Assembly: GCA_032622095.1 (NCBI GenBank)
Contig: CP136064.1
Location: 37,066,426-37,130,425 of the forward strand
DNA from: Siphonodentalium dalli
Taxonomy: Eukaryota; Mollusca; Scaphopoda; Gadilida; Siphonodentaliidae
Length of the DNA: 64,000 nt
Reading direction: 5' to 3'
In this document: positions 11,084 through 19,350 of the stretch, piece after piece
Numbering within the stretch: position 1 is the first letter of the stretch
Layout of the letters: the number at the start of each line of letters is the position of its first letter
Made by a program: the position numbers and the translations under genes
Notes under the pieces: model-generated
Database searches by the model: none
Told to the model about the DNA's origin: nothing
The model's input: the letters and a program-made list of their open reading frames with translations, nothing else

Positions 11084-11705
11084 CTTTGAATGTAGAATAA
11101 GTCTGAAGATCCGTCTTGAACATATATCACGATTGCGCGGGCGGTAGAGAAAGCACATAATACTTTGACGTTAAAAATGACAAATGCTCCCTGACGTTGT
11201 GTTTCTTTTCAGTGCATTATCTGTTAGTTTCACCATTTCGATATGATATAGATTAAATTCATGATAGTATATGCAATTAATTAAGATATTTTAACATATG
11301 AATTCATCTTCGTTCATAAACGATGACCAAGTAAAGTTATCAATTGTAATGATGAAGAAAAATGTTCAGTATGTTTTCTTGTGTTCAGTTTTATGTATAA
11401 AATGTACATTTCCAAAACCAAAAACTAGAAAAACATTCCATATTTGCCTAACGAGGTAACAAATATATCAATCATGTGTACCAAATAATAGATAATGATC
11501 TAACGAAATAAAAAACATTTGTTTGATCGCTATGCAATAATGATCAAGAAAAATATGAATGCTGATCCGTCTCTGAAAAAACACAATGCCAGGAAACATT
11601 TGTCAATTTTAACGTCAATGCGACATGTGATTTCATTGACGCCCGTGTCAAATGTATAAAAATATTTTCGAATTTGATCAACGTTACATTGCATTGCTAT
11701 CAAAG
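11084..11705. promoter_or_regulatory. Divergent promoter, copy A
   Basis: 622 bp between the divergent start codons at 11083 (minus) and 11706 (plus), and noncoding. It is strongly similar along nearly its whole length to 12692-13309 (copy B, 618 bp). Rightward TATA box TATAAAAATATTTT at 11655-11668, about 45 bp before the ATG. Leftward TATA-like GATATATG near 11121-11130 on the minus strand, about 40 bp before that ATG. A shared GCGCGGGCGG segment follows the leftward TATA. Confidence 0.8.
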
Positions 11706-12194
11706 ATGGATCCGTTAACAGAATTTCTTCAGAGTGAGATATACAGTAATCCTGTTGTACAGAATACATATGCGGCACCACAGTCAACAGGCCAAGCTAA
11801 TACGACAATGACTATAGGTGGTGATACACTCATTTTAAAAGCGATTTTAGATGAACTGAGATGTCTTCGCAGGGATATTGACGTGAAAACACAAGTAACG
11901 CATCAAGAAGTAAAAGTGAATCTTCGTTTCGTTGCAGAAGAGATAGATATACCAATCAGGGTTCATGATGTTCAGAGATCGAAAGAACAGAAACAGATCA
12001 AAAAAGAAAAAATATTGGCGGCGAAAGAAAAAGAACCTAAAAGTATCATGAAGCCTTCTACTGAGACAAAAGTCAGATTTCGTCTTCCTTGTAAAGAATC
12101 TAAAGATACAGAGAAAAGTGATGAATTCGCAAAAGCTATTGGTTCTCATGGGAAAGATATGTCAAGATATAAGAAAAACACAAAACGATGTTAA
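11706..12194 (+). CDS. Hypothetical lysine-rich Polinton protein, 162 aa
   Basis: Start ATG at 11706: an upstream in-frame ATG at 11652 overlaps the TATA box and is unlikely to be translated. No family recognised. The protein has a Gln/Thr-rich N-terminal third, a middle region ILDELRCLRRDIDVK suited to a coiled coil, and a highly charged Lys/Glu C-terminal half (KEQKQIKKEKIL, AKEKEPK). It ends 22 nt before a histone-type stem-loop. The gene pairs divergently with the OTU-like gene and occupies the same module position as the gene at 13310, but the two proteins show no evident similarity. A DNA- or protein-binding early function is only a guess from charge and promoter position. Confidence 0.7.
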   Translation: MDPLTEFLQSEIYSNPVVQNTYAAPQSTGQANTTMTIGGDTLILKAILDELRCLRRDIDVKTQVTHQEVKVNLRFVAEEIDIPIRVHDVQRSKEQKQIKKEKILAAKEKEPKSIMKPSTETKVRFRLPCKESKDTEKSDEFAKAIGSHGKDMSRYKKNTKRC

Positions 12195-12216
12195 AGTCAG
12201 ATGATAATTTTAAAAC

Positions 12217-12232
12217 GGCCCTTTTCAGGGCC
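12217..12232 (+). terminator. Histone-type 3' stem-loop of the 11706 gene
   Basis: GGCCCT-TTTC-AGGGCC preceded by TAAAAC and followed by ACACACA, 22 nt after the stop codon. It fits the histone stem-loop layout: 6-bp stem, UUUC loop, A-rich 5' flank and ACC/ACA 3' flank. CCCAAAAGGTTACTCTTTCA follows and is repeated after the stem-loop at 13692. No AATAAA is visible on this strand nearby. Confidence 0.78.
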
Positions 12233-12445
12233 ACACACATTTCCCAAAAGGTTACTCTTTCATTGCTGAAAAAAATCAAAAACACGATTGTTCAATTTAT
12301 ATTTTATTCAACAACAAATATTTGCAAGTATATTTTGTTTTAAATTATTCGTGGCGTGATTTTTTCAAAACAAAACATAGGGTACAAAGAACATTATTAG
12401 TTCTTAAGCAATGCTAAAAGTTTTTTCTTTTTGAAAAAATTGGTT

Positions 12446-12461
12446 GGTCCTGAAAAGGACC
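12446..12461 (-). terminator. Histone-type 3' stem-loop, distal of a tandem pair
   Basis: On the minus strand GGTCCT-TTTC-AGGACC with AAAAAC before and AACCAA after. Compared with the other copies it has a compensated base-pair change (GGTCC/GGACC), so the stem is kept. CAAAAAGAAAAAAC follows, a purine-rich stretch where a histone downstream element would lie. Confidence 0.72.
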
Positions 12462-12473
12462 GTTTTTGTTTTT

Positions 12474-12489
12474 GGCCCTGAAAAGGGCC
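12474..12489 (-). terminator. Histone-type 3' stem-loop, proximal of a tandem pair
   Basis: On the minus strand GGCCCT-TTTC-AGGGCC begins 13 nt past the stop codon of the small gene at 12503-12691, flanked by CAAAAC and AAAAAC. Only 12 nt separate it from the second stem-loop at 12446-12461, giving this gene a doubled signal. Confidence 0.72.
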
Positions 12490-12502
12490 GTTTTGTATGG
12501 CA

Positions 12503-12691
12503 TCAAAGTTCACGCCACGATTTTCTTTTGAGACTTTTGCTTTTGTTCCAACGCTGTTGTTTTTTGCATATTTGCATAACCAGTTTTGCACTGGCGGTTA
12601 CTTCTTTTGCGTGTCCGGCCCGCATTATCTGGGGTGTTAGCCCTATCGTTCCTCTTAGTATAGACATCAACGGTTCGGGGATTTCGGACAT
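12503..12691 (-). CDS. Hypothetical small basic protein, 62 aa
   Basis: Start ATG at 12691 follows the leader CATTCAAAG, which is identical in position to the start of the OTU-like gene in the duplicated module, and a shared upstream TATA-like element. The product begins MSEIPEPLMSILRG and ends with a Lys/Arg-rich tail (KKQQRWNKSKSLKRKSW). No family recognised. An overlapping frame (12510-12719) would also code but lacks an ATG start. Support comes mainly from its position between a conserved promoter and two histone-type stem-loops. It is either a short real gene or what is left of a longer one. Confidence 0.5.
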   Translation of the reverse strand: MSEIPEPLMSILRGTIGLTPQIMRAGHAKEVTASAKLVMQICKKQQRWNKSKSLKRKSWREL

Positions 12692-13309
12692 CTTTGAATG
12701 CAGAATAAAAATTGTTCACGGCCGTGTTTGAACATATATCACGATTGCGCGGGCGGTAGATAAATCACATGTCACGTTGGCATTAAAAAATGACAAATGT
12801 TTCCGGGCGTTGTGTTTCTTTACAGTGCATTATCTGTTAGTTTTACTATTTCGATATGTTATAGATTAAATTCATGATAGTATATGCAATTAATTAAGAT
12901 GTTTTAACATATGAATTCATCTTCGTTCATAAACGATGACCAAGTAAAGTTATCAATTGTAATGATGAAGAAAAATGTTCAGTATGTTTCTTGTGTTCAG
13001 TTTTTATGTATAAAATATGTACAATTCCAAAACCAAAAACTAGAAAAACATTCCATATTTGCCTAACGAGGTAATAAATATATCAATCATGCGTACCAAA
13101 TAATAGATAATGATCTAACGAAATTAAAAACATTTGTTTGATCGCTATGCAATAATGATCAAGAAAAATATGCATGTTGATCCGGTTCTGAAAAAACACA
13201 ACGTCAGGAAATATTTGTCAATTTTAACGCCAACGCGACATGTGATTTCATTGACGCCCGTGTCAAATGTATAAAAATATTTTCACTTTTTCAGTGAACT
13301 TCATTCATT
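12692..13309. promoter_or_regulatory. Divergent promoter, copy B
   Basis: 618 bp between divergent ATGs at 12691 (minus) and 13310 (plus), near-collinear with copy A (11084-11705). Rightward TATA box TATAAAAATATTTT at 13270-13283, 40 bp before the ATG. Leftward TATA-like GATATATG at about 12732-12740 (minus). Differences from copy A are single substitutions and 1-2 bp indels. Confidence 0.8.
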
Positions 13310-13672
13310 ATGCCGTCGTTAAAGAAATTTATCAAGAAGTTATGGAGGAAGAGAGATTCAGAGGAGACGAAAATAAGAACATATAGGAAATGGCAGGATT
13401 CTCCTGAACAAAAGGTGGTACAGAAACAGATGCTAAGAGATTTTCTGGCTCGGCGACGACCATCGCCTGAAGTATGCGATCAAGCAATCAAGAATCAAGA
13501 ATCAAGCAATCTTGATCTCGTGGAGATCTTGTCACAGATCTCGAAGAAAGATCTGTGCAATGCAGCAATTGACAGCTTCGCTCAGGCTGCTGCGGCGCAC
13601 AGATCAAATCCTACTTGGTCTGTGACAATTAATCCCAATGGGATATATCCTGATTTGGCAGAATTTTTATGA
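13310..13672 (+). CDS. Hypothetical basic Polinton protein, 120 aa
   Basis: Start ATG 40 bp downstream of a TATA box. The N-terminus is strongly basic (PSLKKFIKKLWRKRDSEE, about 1-20), the middle is charged and probably helical (QKVVQKQMLRDFLARRRP), and the end is more ordinary (WSVTINPNGIYPDLAEFL). No family recognised. It is followed 19 nt later by the best histone-type stem-loop in the element. It is paired divergently with the small gene at 12503. Expressed from the same kind of promoter as the gene at 11706 but not similar to it. Confidence 0.72.
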   Translation: MPSLKKFIKKLWRKRDSEETKIRTYRKWQDSPEQKVVQKQMLRDFLARRRPSPEVCDQAIKNQESSNLDLVEILSQISKKDLCNAAIDSFAQAAAAHRSNPTWSVTINPNGIYPDLAEFL

Positions 13673-13691
13673 ATTCTGGAAAAGAAAAAAC

Positions 13692-13707
13692 GGCCCTTTT
13701 CAGGGCC
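13692..13707 (+). terminator. Histone-type 3' stem-loop of the 13310 gene (best match)
   Basis: AAAAAAC, then GGCCCT-TTTC-AGGGCC, then ACCCACATTCC. Both the stem-loop and the ACCCA flank match the canonical animal histone mRNA 3' element at every diagnostic feature. It lies 19 nt past the stop. A copy of CCCAAAAGGTTACTCTTTCA follows, as at 12217, and no AATAAA is seen on this strand before the convergent gene. Confidence 0.85.
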
Positions 13708-13775
13708 ACCCACATTCCCCAAAAGGTTACTCTTTCATAGCTGAAAAAAACAAAACACGATTGTTCAATTCATAA

Positions 13776-13781
13776 TTTATT
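13776..13781 (-). terminator. Poly(A) signal AATAAA for the zinc-knuckle gene
   Basis: On the minus strand AATAAA lies about 16 nt past the stop codon at 13797. This gene therefore uses an ordinary polyadenylation signal, unlike its four small neighbours. The corresponding place in the first module copy (near 12302) also keeps an AATAAA although no such gene is left there. Confidence 0.55.
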
Positions 13782-13796
13782 CACACAACATAATTT

Positions 13797-14399
13797 TCAA
13801 ATGTTTGTATCGATTCGTTTATCTGTTTTTGGAATGTAGAATGGTCTCAGCTTCTTTTTCTTGGAAGTTTTCTTGGAATTTTCAAAATCTGGATTTTTAT
13901 CTTCAGATTTGTTCTGTGAATCATTCGTAGGATCAACAGGTCGGGGTTGTTTGAAAACATCTGATGTTGTAGACATCTCTTCAGTTTTGATATCTGCATT
14001 TTGTTCTTGTATTGTTACTGCTTGTAGACATTTTTGTATAGTTTTCACATTTTTTTTGTCGCCGAAATCTGTTTTACAATGGAAGGACCAATGGGATTCT
14101 TGTCCGCATTTGTAACAGTAACCATATGGCGGTTTCCAATTTTTATCAGCTTTGTTTTTCTCTTGTTTCTCTTGCCATTGCATTTTGTTACAAAGTTTAA
14201 ACAAATTGGCAGAGATCTGTCTCATTTCGACAAGATTATCTTGAATTTTTCTAGTCTGTGGCTGTGTAGATTTTTTTGAATCTTCTTTATGTAGCTCAAT
14301 ATAGCTCTCTTCAATAACTGCAGGCCTTGGTCTTTTTCTAACAATATCTTCTTCGCTGGCGGCGTCGTCTGAAACAGGTCTTTTAATTCTCTTAAACAT
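13797..14399 (-). CDS. Zinc-knuckle (CCHC) protein sharing its N-terminus with the polymerase, 200 aa
   Basis: Start taken at ATG 14399; the open frame continues 24 nt further upstream only from a TTG. Residues 1-32 (MFKRIKRP through AVIEES) are the same as the polymerase N-terminus because both are encoded in the arms of an inverted repeat. This part contains a basic, nuclear-localisation-like KRIKRP and a KRPRP stretch. Near residue 94 is a single CX2CX4HX4C zinc knuckle (CYKCGQESHWSFHC), a nucleic-acid-binding motif. The C-terminal third is acidic/Ser/Asn-rich and ends with a KKTSKKKKLRP basic patch. Likely a nuclear nucleic-acid-binding accessory protein; its role in replication or packaging is inferred. 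It faces away from the polymerase across a 195-bp shared promoter and converges on the 13310 gene. Confidence 0.78.
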   Translation of the reverse strand: MFKRIKRPVSDDAASEEDIVRKRPRPAVIEESYIELHKEDSKKSTQPQTRKIQDNLVEMRQISANLFKLCNKMQWQEKQEKNKADKNWKPPYGYCYKCGQESHWSFHCKTDFGDKKNVKTIQKCLQAVTIQEQNADIKTEEMSTTSDVFKQPRPVDPTNDSQNKSEDKNPDFENSKKTSKKKKLRPFYIPKTDKRIDTNI

Positions 14400-14690
14400 T
14401 TTTGTCTTGAGTTTTGTCAGCAAAAAATATTGCGACTGGCTTCTTCGGAGTTGAAGTGTAAAGTGTAGAATTACATCTGCTTTTATAGCATTTTCATCGC
14501 GAATGCTATAAAAGCAGATGTAATTCTACACTTTACACTTCAACTCCGAAGAAGCCAGTCGCAATATTTTTTGCTGACAAAACTCAAGACAAAAATGTTT
14601 AAAAGAATTAAAAGACCTGTTTCAGACGACGCCGCCAGCGAAGAAGATATTGTTAGAAAAAGACCAAGGCCTGCAGTTATTGAAGAGAGC
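14304..14690. repeat. Inverted repeat with 189-bp arms spanning promoter and both 5' coding ends
   Basis: Arms 14304-14492 and 14502-14690 are reverse complements with essentially one mismatch (AAG/AAA in the third codon), around a 9-nt loop TTCATCGCG. Each arm holds a TATA box, the 5' leader and the first 32 codons of a gene. Such near-identity in coding DNA means recent duplication, ongoing gene conversion, or selection for the palindrome itself. Confidence 0.95.
14400..14594. promoter_or_regulatory. Symmetric bidirectional promoter for polymerase and zinc-knuckle genes
   Basis: The 195 bp between the two ATGs is an almost perfect mirror. TATAAAAG at 14507-14514 points right and the same element at 14480-14487 points left, each about 80-90 bp from its ATG. 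The two TATA boxes are only 19 bp apart, so the two initiation complexes may compete or be built as one unit. Extrusion of a cruciform is possible. Confidence 0.8.
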
Positions 14691-17600
14691 GATATGGAAA
14701 CTGATAAGGTAGAAAGTGAAGAGAGCGATATGGAAACTGATGAGGCAGAAAGTGAAGAGAGCGATATGGAAACTGATAGGGCAGAAAGTGAAGAGAGCGA
14801 TATGGAAACTGATGAGGCAGAAAGTGAAGAGAGCGATATGGAAACTGATAGGGCAGAAAGTGAAGAAAGTTCTAGTGATGGGCAGATTGGACGCGGTCGA
14901 AGACAGAATAGAGAAATTGGTGGGAAGAGAAAGAGAAGTCTGGCTAGAGAGCGTGTTGTGTTCAATCCAACAAAATATTTCAAAATGGAGCTGAACTCGG
15001 AGAAATTTTCCAGAAAATTTAAATCAGCATCACGACAATTTGGTGTGAAATTCGAGAAATTTACAGATCCAATCGAAAACATTCCAGAGATATTTGAGAA
15101 GTTGACAGAAGAATTGAAACAGAAATGTTCAGCAAATGAGAAGACAAGAATCAGAGTTACGATAAATCATCCAGGACTTGATATGAGCATTTTCATTCCA
15201 TTCACAAAAGCCAGTGAATTGAATGGTGGGACACTCATGGATAATATTCAAAATGTGGTTCAATCAAATGCAGCCTTTACAATTCATGACGGTGCACTCA
15301 ATTTCGAAATCTTCGTTACAGATATTCCGGAAGGTGGTACACGACACTCACTACATTATGGACCATTTGCAGACAAGAACAAGCTGACAAAAGTAAAAAG
15401 AAGTATTGTCCGGATTGAAAATGCTGATGATGTTATGTGTATGGCAAGATCTATTGTCGTCGGAATGTGTAAGGCAGATAGTGATGGATCTGCGTGCTGG
15501 TCAAAGATATGGAAAAGAAAAAGACAATCAATATACACAGCACAAACAGATGCAGCAAAAAATCTACTCAACCGTGCTGGCATTCCACACGATACAGTTT
15601 GCAGTATCAATGAGTTCCACAAGATTCAAGAAATATTGTATCCAGAATATGTTGTGAAAATTCACAATGAATTTGCTGGCGCTGGATTTCTATTTGAACC
15701 TGCAGAAATGTGTTCGGATAGCAAATGTGTACACATCTACTACAACAACAATCACTTCGACACCATAACATCAATCAAAGGATTTCTAGGCACCAGCTAC
15801 TACTGCGAATTCTGCGACATTGGATTCCATATGCGTGGCGATCATCGATGCAGATTTGTTTGTGCATGCTGGTCATTGACACAGTGTAATTTCACAAATT
15901 GGGTGAAGTGTAGGACGTGTCGACGATCATTCAGAAGTAAATCATGTTTCGACAACCATTTGAAGACGGAAGGAAAACAGAAAAGAAAAATATGTGATTT
16001 GGTTCAACTATGCAACAATTATGATGAAGAAATTCTCATCAATAAATCAAGCAGACATATATGTGCGGGGTTGAAGAAATGCAAACATTGCAAAGAAATC
16101 GTTGAAGCAGATCACAGGTGCTACATTCCAAAATATGAATCACCGGAAAAGAAACCTGCAAAGATTCCATATGTATTCTTTGACTTTGAATGCAGACAAG
16201 ACACAGGTGTTCATATTCCAAACTTCTGTGTTGCACATACCGCTTGTGGAGATTGCATGTGCAAACCAATCGAAGAAAAATGTGAAACATGCGGACCGGA
16301 TTCCAGAGAATTTGTATTCAAGGGTGACAACGTTTTAACAGACTTCACAAACTGGTTATTCCACCAAGATCACAAAGGATGTGTTGCAATAGCACATAAT
16401 GCTCAGGGATACGATGCACAGTTTCTACTTCAAGCACTCATACAAAGTGGAATTCATAAACCAGAACTGATCATGAATGGAAACAAGATTCTCAGTTTAA
16501 AATGCAACAGCGTGAAAGTTATTGATTCTCTGAGTTTTCTGATGATGCCGCTTTCAAAGTTTCCACAAACTTTTCAGCTGAATGAGATGGCGAAAGGACA
16601 CTTTCCACATTGGGCGAATTCACCAAAGTTTCAAAATTACATTGGACATTACTTGGCTTCTGATTACTACAAACCAGACATGATGAGCGTGGAAAATCGA
16701 GAGAAATTCTTTGAATGGTACAATGAGAAAATAGAAAATTACGTGATATTCAACTTCCAAGAAGAGATGGAGAAGTACTGCAAATCAGACGTGGATATTC
16801 TTCGCCGTGGATGTGGAAAATTCAGGAAATACATATTGGAAACAGAACAGATTGACCCGTTCATTGAGTCAATAACATTGGCGCAAGTTTGCAATTTGGC
16901 ATGGAGGAAGAATTCAATGCCAGAGAAAACAATTGGAATCATTCCAGATGGTGGATACCCATGTGCTAAAAACTATTCCATGAAAGCGATACGTTGGCTT
17001 CAACATATATCATTGTCACGTATGATAACAATCAAGCATGCTTTGAATGGAGGAGAAATCAAGATTGGTGGACACTACGTCGATGGATATGAGGAAGCCA
17101 CAAGAACAGTTTTTGAGATGAATGGATGTCTGTTTCATGGATGTCCAAAATGTTACAACAACAGACAATACAAGAATCCCTATACGATGCTCACCATGGA
17201 AGAATTATATACAAGAACTCAACAGAAGAAAGATGAACTGGAAAGTCTTGGTTACAGAGTTGAATCAATTTGGGGGCATCAGATCGACGAAAGAATGAAA
17301 TCGGATGTGAAATTCAAACAACAAATGGAATCTTTCTACAAACATCGAGACCCCATTTTGCCAAGAGAAGCATTGTTTGGTGGACGTACAAATGCCATCA
17401 AATTGTACGAGGAAATTGATCAAGATTCCACAAAAGAAATCAAGTTCATCGATGTGTGTTCGTTGTATCCATTTTGCAACAAATATAAATTCTACCCTGT
17501 TGGACATCCAGAAATTTTGAGCCAAGAGCAGATCGATCAAGAACACATTAGAGACTATGCGGGGCTTGTTAAATGTACAATTTTACCACCATCGAAATTG

Positions 17601-18704
17601 TATATTCCAGTTCTACCGATTCATTGTAACAAGAAAATGGTTTTTACTCTGTGCAACACTTGTGCCATCAATGAGAACGAGGCATGTAACCATTCAGAAG
17701 AAGATCGAGCTATAACCGGAGTGTGGACCACGCCAGAATTATTCAAAGCAATGGATGTTGGCTACAAAATACTTGATGTGTACCAAATTTGGCATTGGAC
17801 AGATTGGACAGATGAAATATACAAATCCTATATCGACAAACATCTAAAGATCAAACAGGAATGTAGTGGTTATCCATTTGGTGTTGAGACAGAAGAACAG
17901 AAGCAAAAGTTTGTACAGGATTATTATGCAGCTGAGGGTATAAAATTGGAGAACATCGAGAAGAATCCAGGAAAACGCCAAATATCTAAAATTATGATTA
18001 ATTGTATATGGGGTAAGAATGCACAAAGAAATCTTATGTCAAAAACAGAGTATGTGGATAAACCATCACGTTATTTTGAATTGCTTACTAGTAACAATAT
18101 AATTGTTCAAAATGTTACACTTCTTGATGGTGACAAATTCATTCTGGTAAATTATGTTGATATTTTAGATAATATTGAACCTCATCATTCAGCAAATGTT
18201 GTTGTTGCTTCTTTTGTTACAGCGTATGCAAGATTACAATTGTATAAAGTTTAAAAAAAACTTGGAGATAGAGTGCTGTATTTTGATACAGACAGCTGTA
18301 TGTATGTCAGTGATCCATCAAAGAAGAACATCAAAACTATCGAAGGAAGATTGGGGAAATGGAGCGACGAACATCCAGATGCAAAGATTGTCAAATTTGT
18401 TGGACTTGGGCCAAAGAACTACGGATATGAATACATCAAAGATGGGAGAAGATACACCAAATGTAAGGTAAAAGGTATCACTCTTGATTACAGCACAAGT
18501 CAAAAAGTTAATTTTGAAACAATGGTACAATGTGTTAATGATCGTGAAAATTTCAAAACTGTTGTTGAGTATCCTTCCAGAATTAAAAGACAAAAGAACC
18601 ATCAACTAATTAGTGAGTGTCAAACCAAAACTTTCAGATCGGTGTACACAAAACGAAAACTCGTCAATGGTATTCATACATATCCATACGGATGGAGATG
18701 TTGA
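14595..18704 (+). pseudogene. Protein-primed family B DNA polymerase, in-frame stop before motif C
   Basis: Copies the element using a protein primer. Start at ATG 14595; the frame runs about 1,370 codons. Residues about 30-91 are five 12-residue acidic repeats (EESDMETD...). A Cys/His zinc-finger region lies near 403-520. Exonuclease motifs: FDFE with D530/E532 (Exo I), AHNAQGYD with D607 (Exo II), YCKSDVD near 728-734 (Exo III). Polymerase motifs: DVCSLYP from D953 (A), KIMINCIWGK from 1132 (B), YFDTDS at 1229-1234 (C). The product ends at the expected TYPYGW-type terminus. A TAA at 18252-18254 (codon 1220) stands in frame ten codons before motif C, so the translated product would lack an essential catalytic Asp pair. 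The frame is otherwise clean on both sides. Readthrough cannot be excluded but no known readthrough context is seen. Confidence 0.95.
14682..14867 (+). repeat. 36-bp in-frame coding repeat, five copies
   Basis: Tandem 36-bp units (GAAGAGAGCGATATGGAAAC and following) inside the polymerase gene encode EESDMETD plus KVES, EAES or RAES. They start exactly where the inverted-repeat arm ends, so the repeat tract is what separates the polymerase N-terminus from that of the zinc-knuckle protein. Confidence 0.9.
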
Positions 18705-18720
18705 GTCATTTCATGTCAAG

Positions 18721-19317
18721 ATGTTGGCAGGAGTAGTACCTCCAGAAATTGCTGAGAAGATTTATGGATATTTGGTGGCACAGTCAACGCTTATTCCAGA
18801 GATAAAGAAGGAATTACAAGAAGTCTGGTTTGAAAGAGAAAAGAAAGCAATACTACGATGCTGTGATGTCGGCGAATGTTTACAGAGATTGGCCTATCTT
18901 GAGTCAAGTATATCTTCTCATTTCTCTCAAAAATATATTGAATCATTTATTAAATTCAAAACATTTTTTCTCATTGAAAAAATATCTGATTTTTGGATAT
19001 TTGGTGGTGATCAACACCATTTAGATTTAGATTTAGGAACGTTTGATGAACATGACTATATTCATTATACAAAGTATGAAGATCATTTTCCTCTTGCTGG
19101 GGGAACTTTTGAATCAGTTCCTAGGATCTATGGGTATTTGTTAACAAAAGAAATGTCTACATATGCAAAAATTCAAAACATTTTGGGGGATGATTTTTAT
19201 ATTTACAGAACAAAGTACAGAAGAATAGAAGACTATAATAATTGGATTATTGAAATGTATGGAAATATTTACAGCTTTGGAGATTTCTCTTTAAGAACTA
19301 AATTCACACGTCGTTAA
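18721..19317 (+). CDS. Hypothetical Polinton protein, 198 aa
   Basis: ATG 18721 lies 16 nt after the polymerase stop; an in-frame ATG at 18667 would overlap the polymerase end, so the later start is preferred. No family recognised. Visible features: PPEIAEKIYGYLVAQ near the start, a predicted helical Glu/Lys segment (EIKKELQEVWFEREKKA, about 24-40), a middle Phe/Ile-rich part, and an aromatic-rich C-terminus (DDFYIYRTKYRRIEDYNNW). It lies between polymerase and packaging ATPase in the rightward cluster. Codon use and AT content match neighbours. Confidence 0.7.
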   Translation: MLAGVVPPEIAEKIYGYLVAQSTLIPEIKKELQEVWFEREKKAILRCCDVGECLQRLAYLESSISSHFSQKYIESFIKFKTFFLIEKISDFWIFGGDQHHLDLDLGTFDEHDYIHYTKYEDHFPLAGGTFESVPRIYGYLLTKEMSTYAKIQNILGDDFYIYRTKYRRIEDYNNWIIEMYGNIYSFGDFSLRTKFTRR

Positions 19318-19350
19318 GTTCACTCTCTGATTAGACATCAAAGTGACAAC

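Noticed and set aside
14571-14594. Extension of the polymerase start to a TTG codon (and the mirror one for the zinc-knuckle gene)
   Set aside because: A eukaryotic element is expected to start at ATG; ATG lies eight codons further in on both sides of the mirror.
14540-15082. Ser/Leu-rich 180-codon minus-strand frame
   Set aside because: Antisense of the acidic repeats of the polymerase gene; low complexity, no promoter or start of its own.
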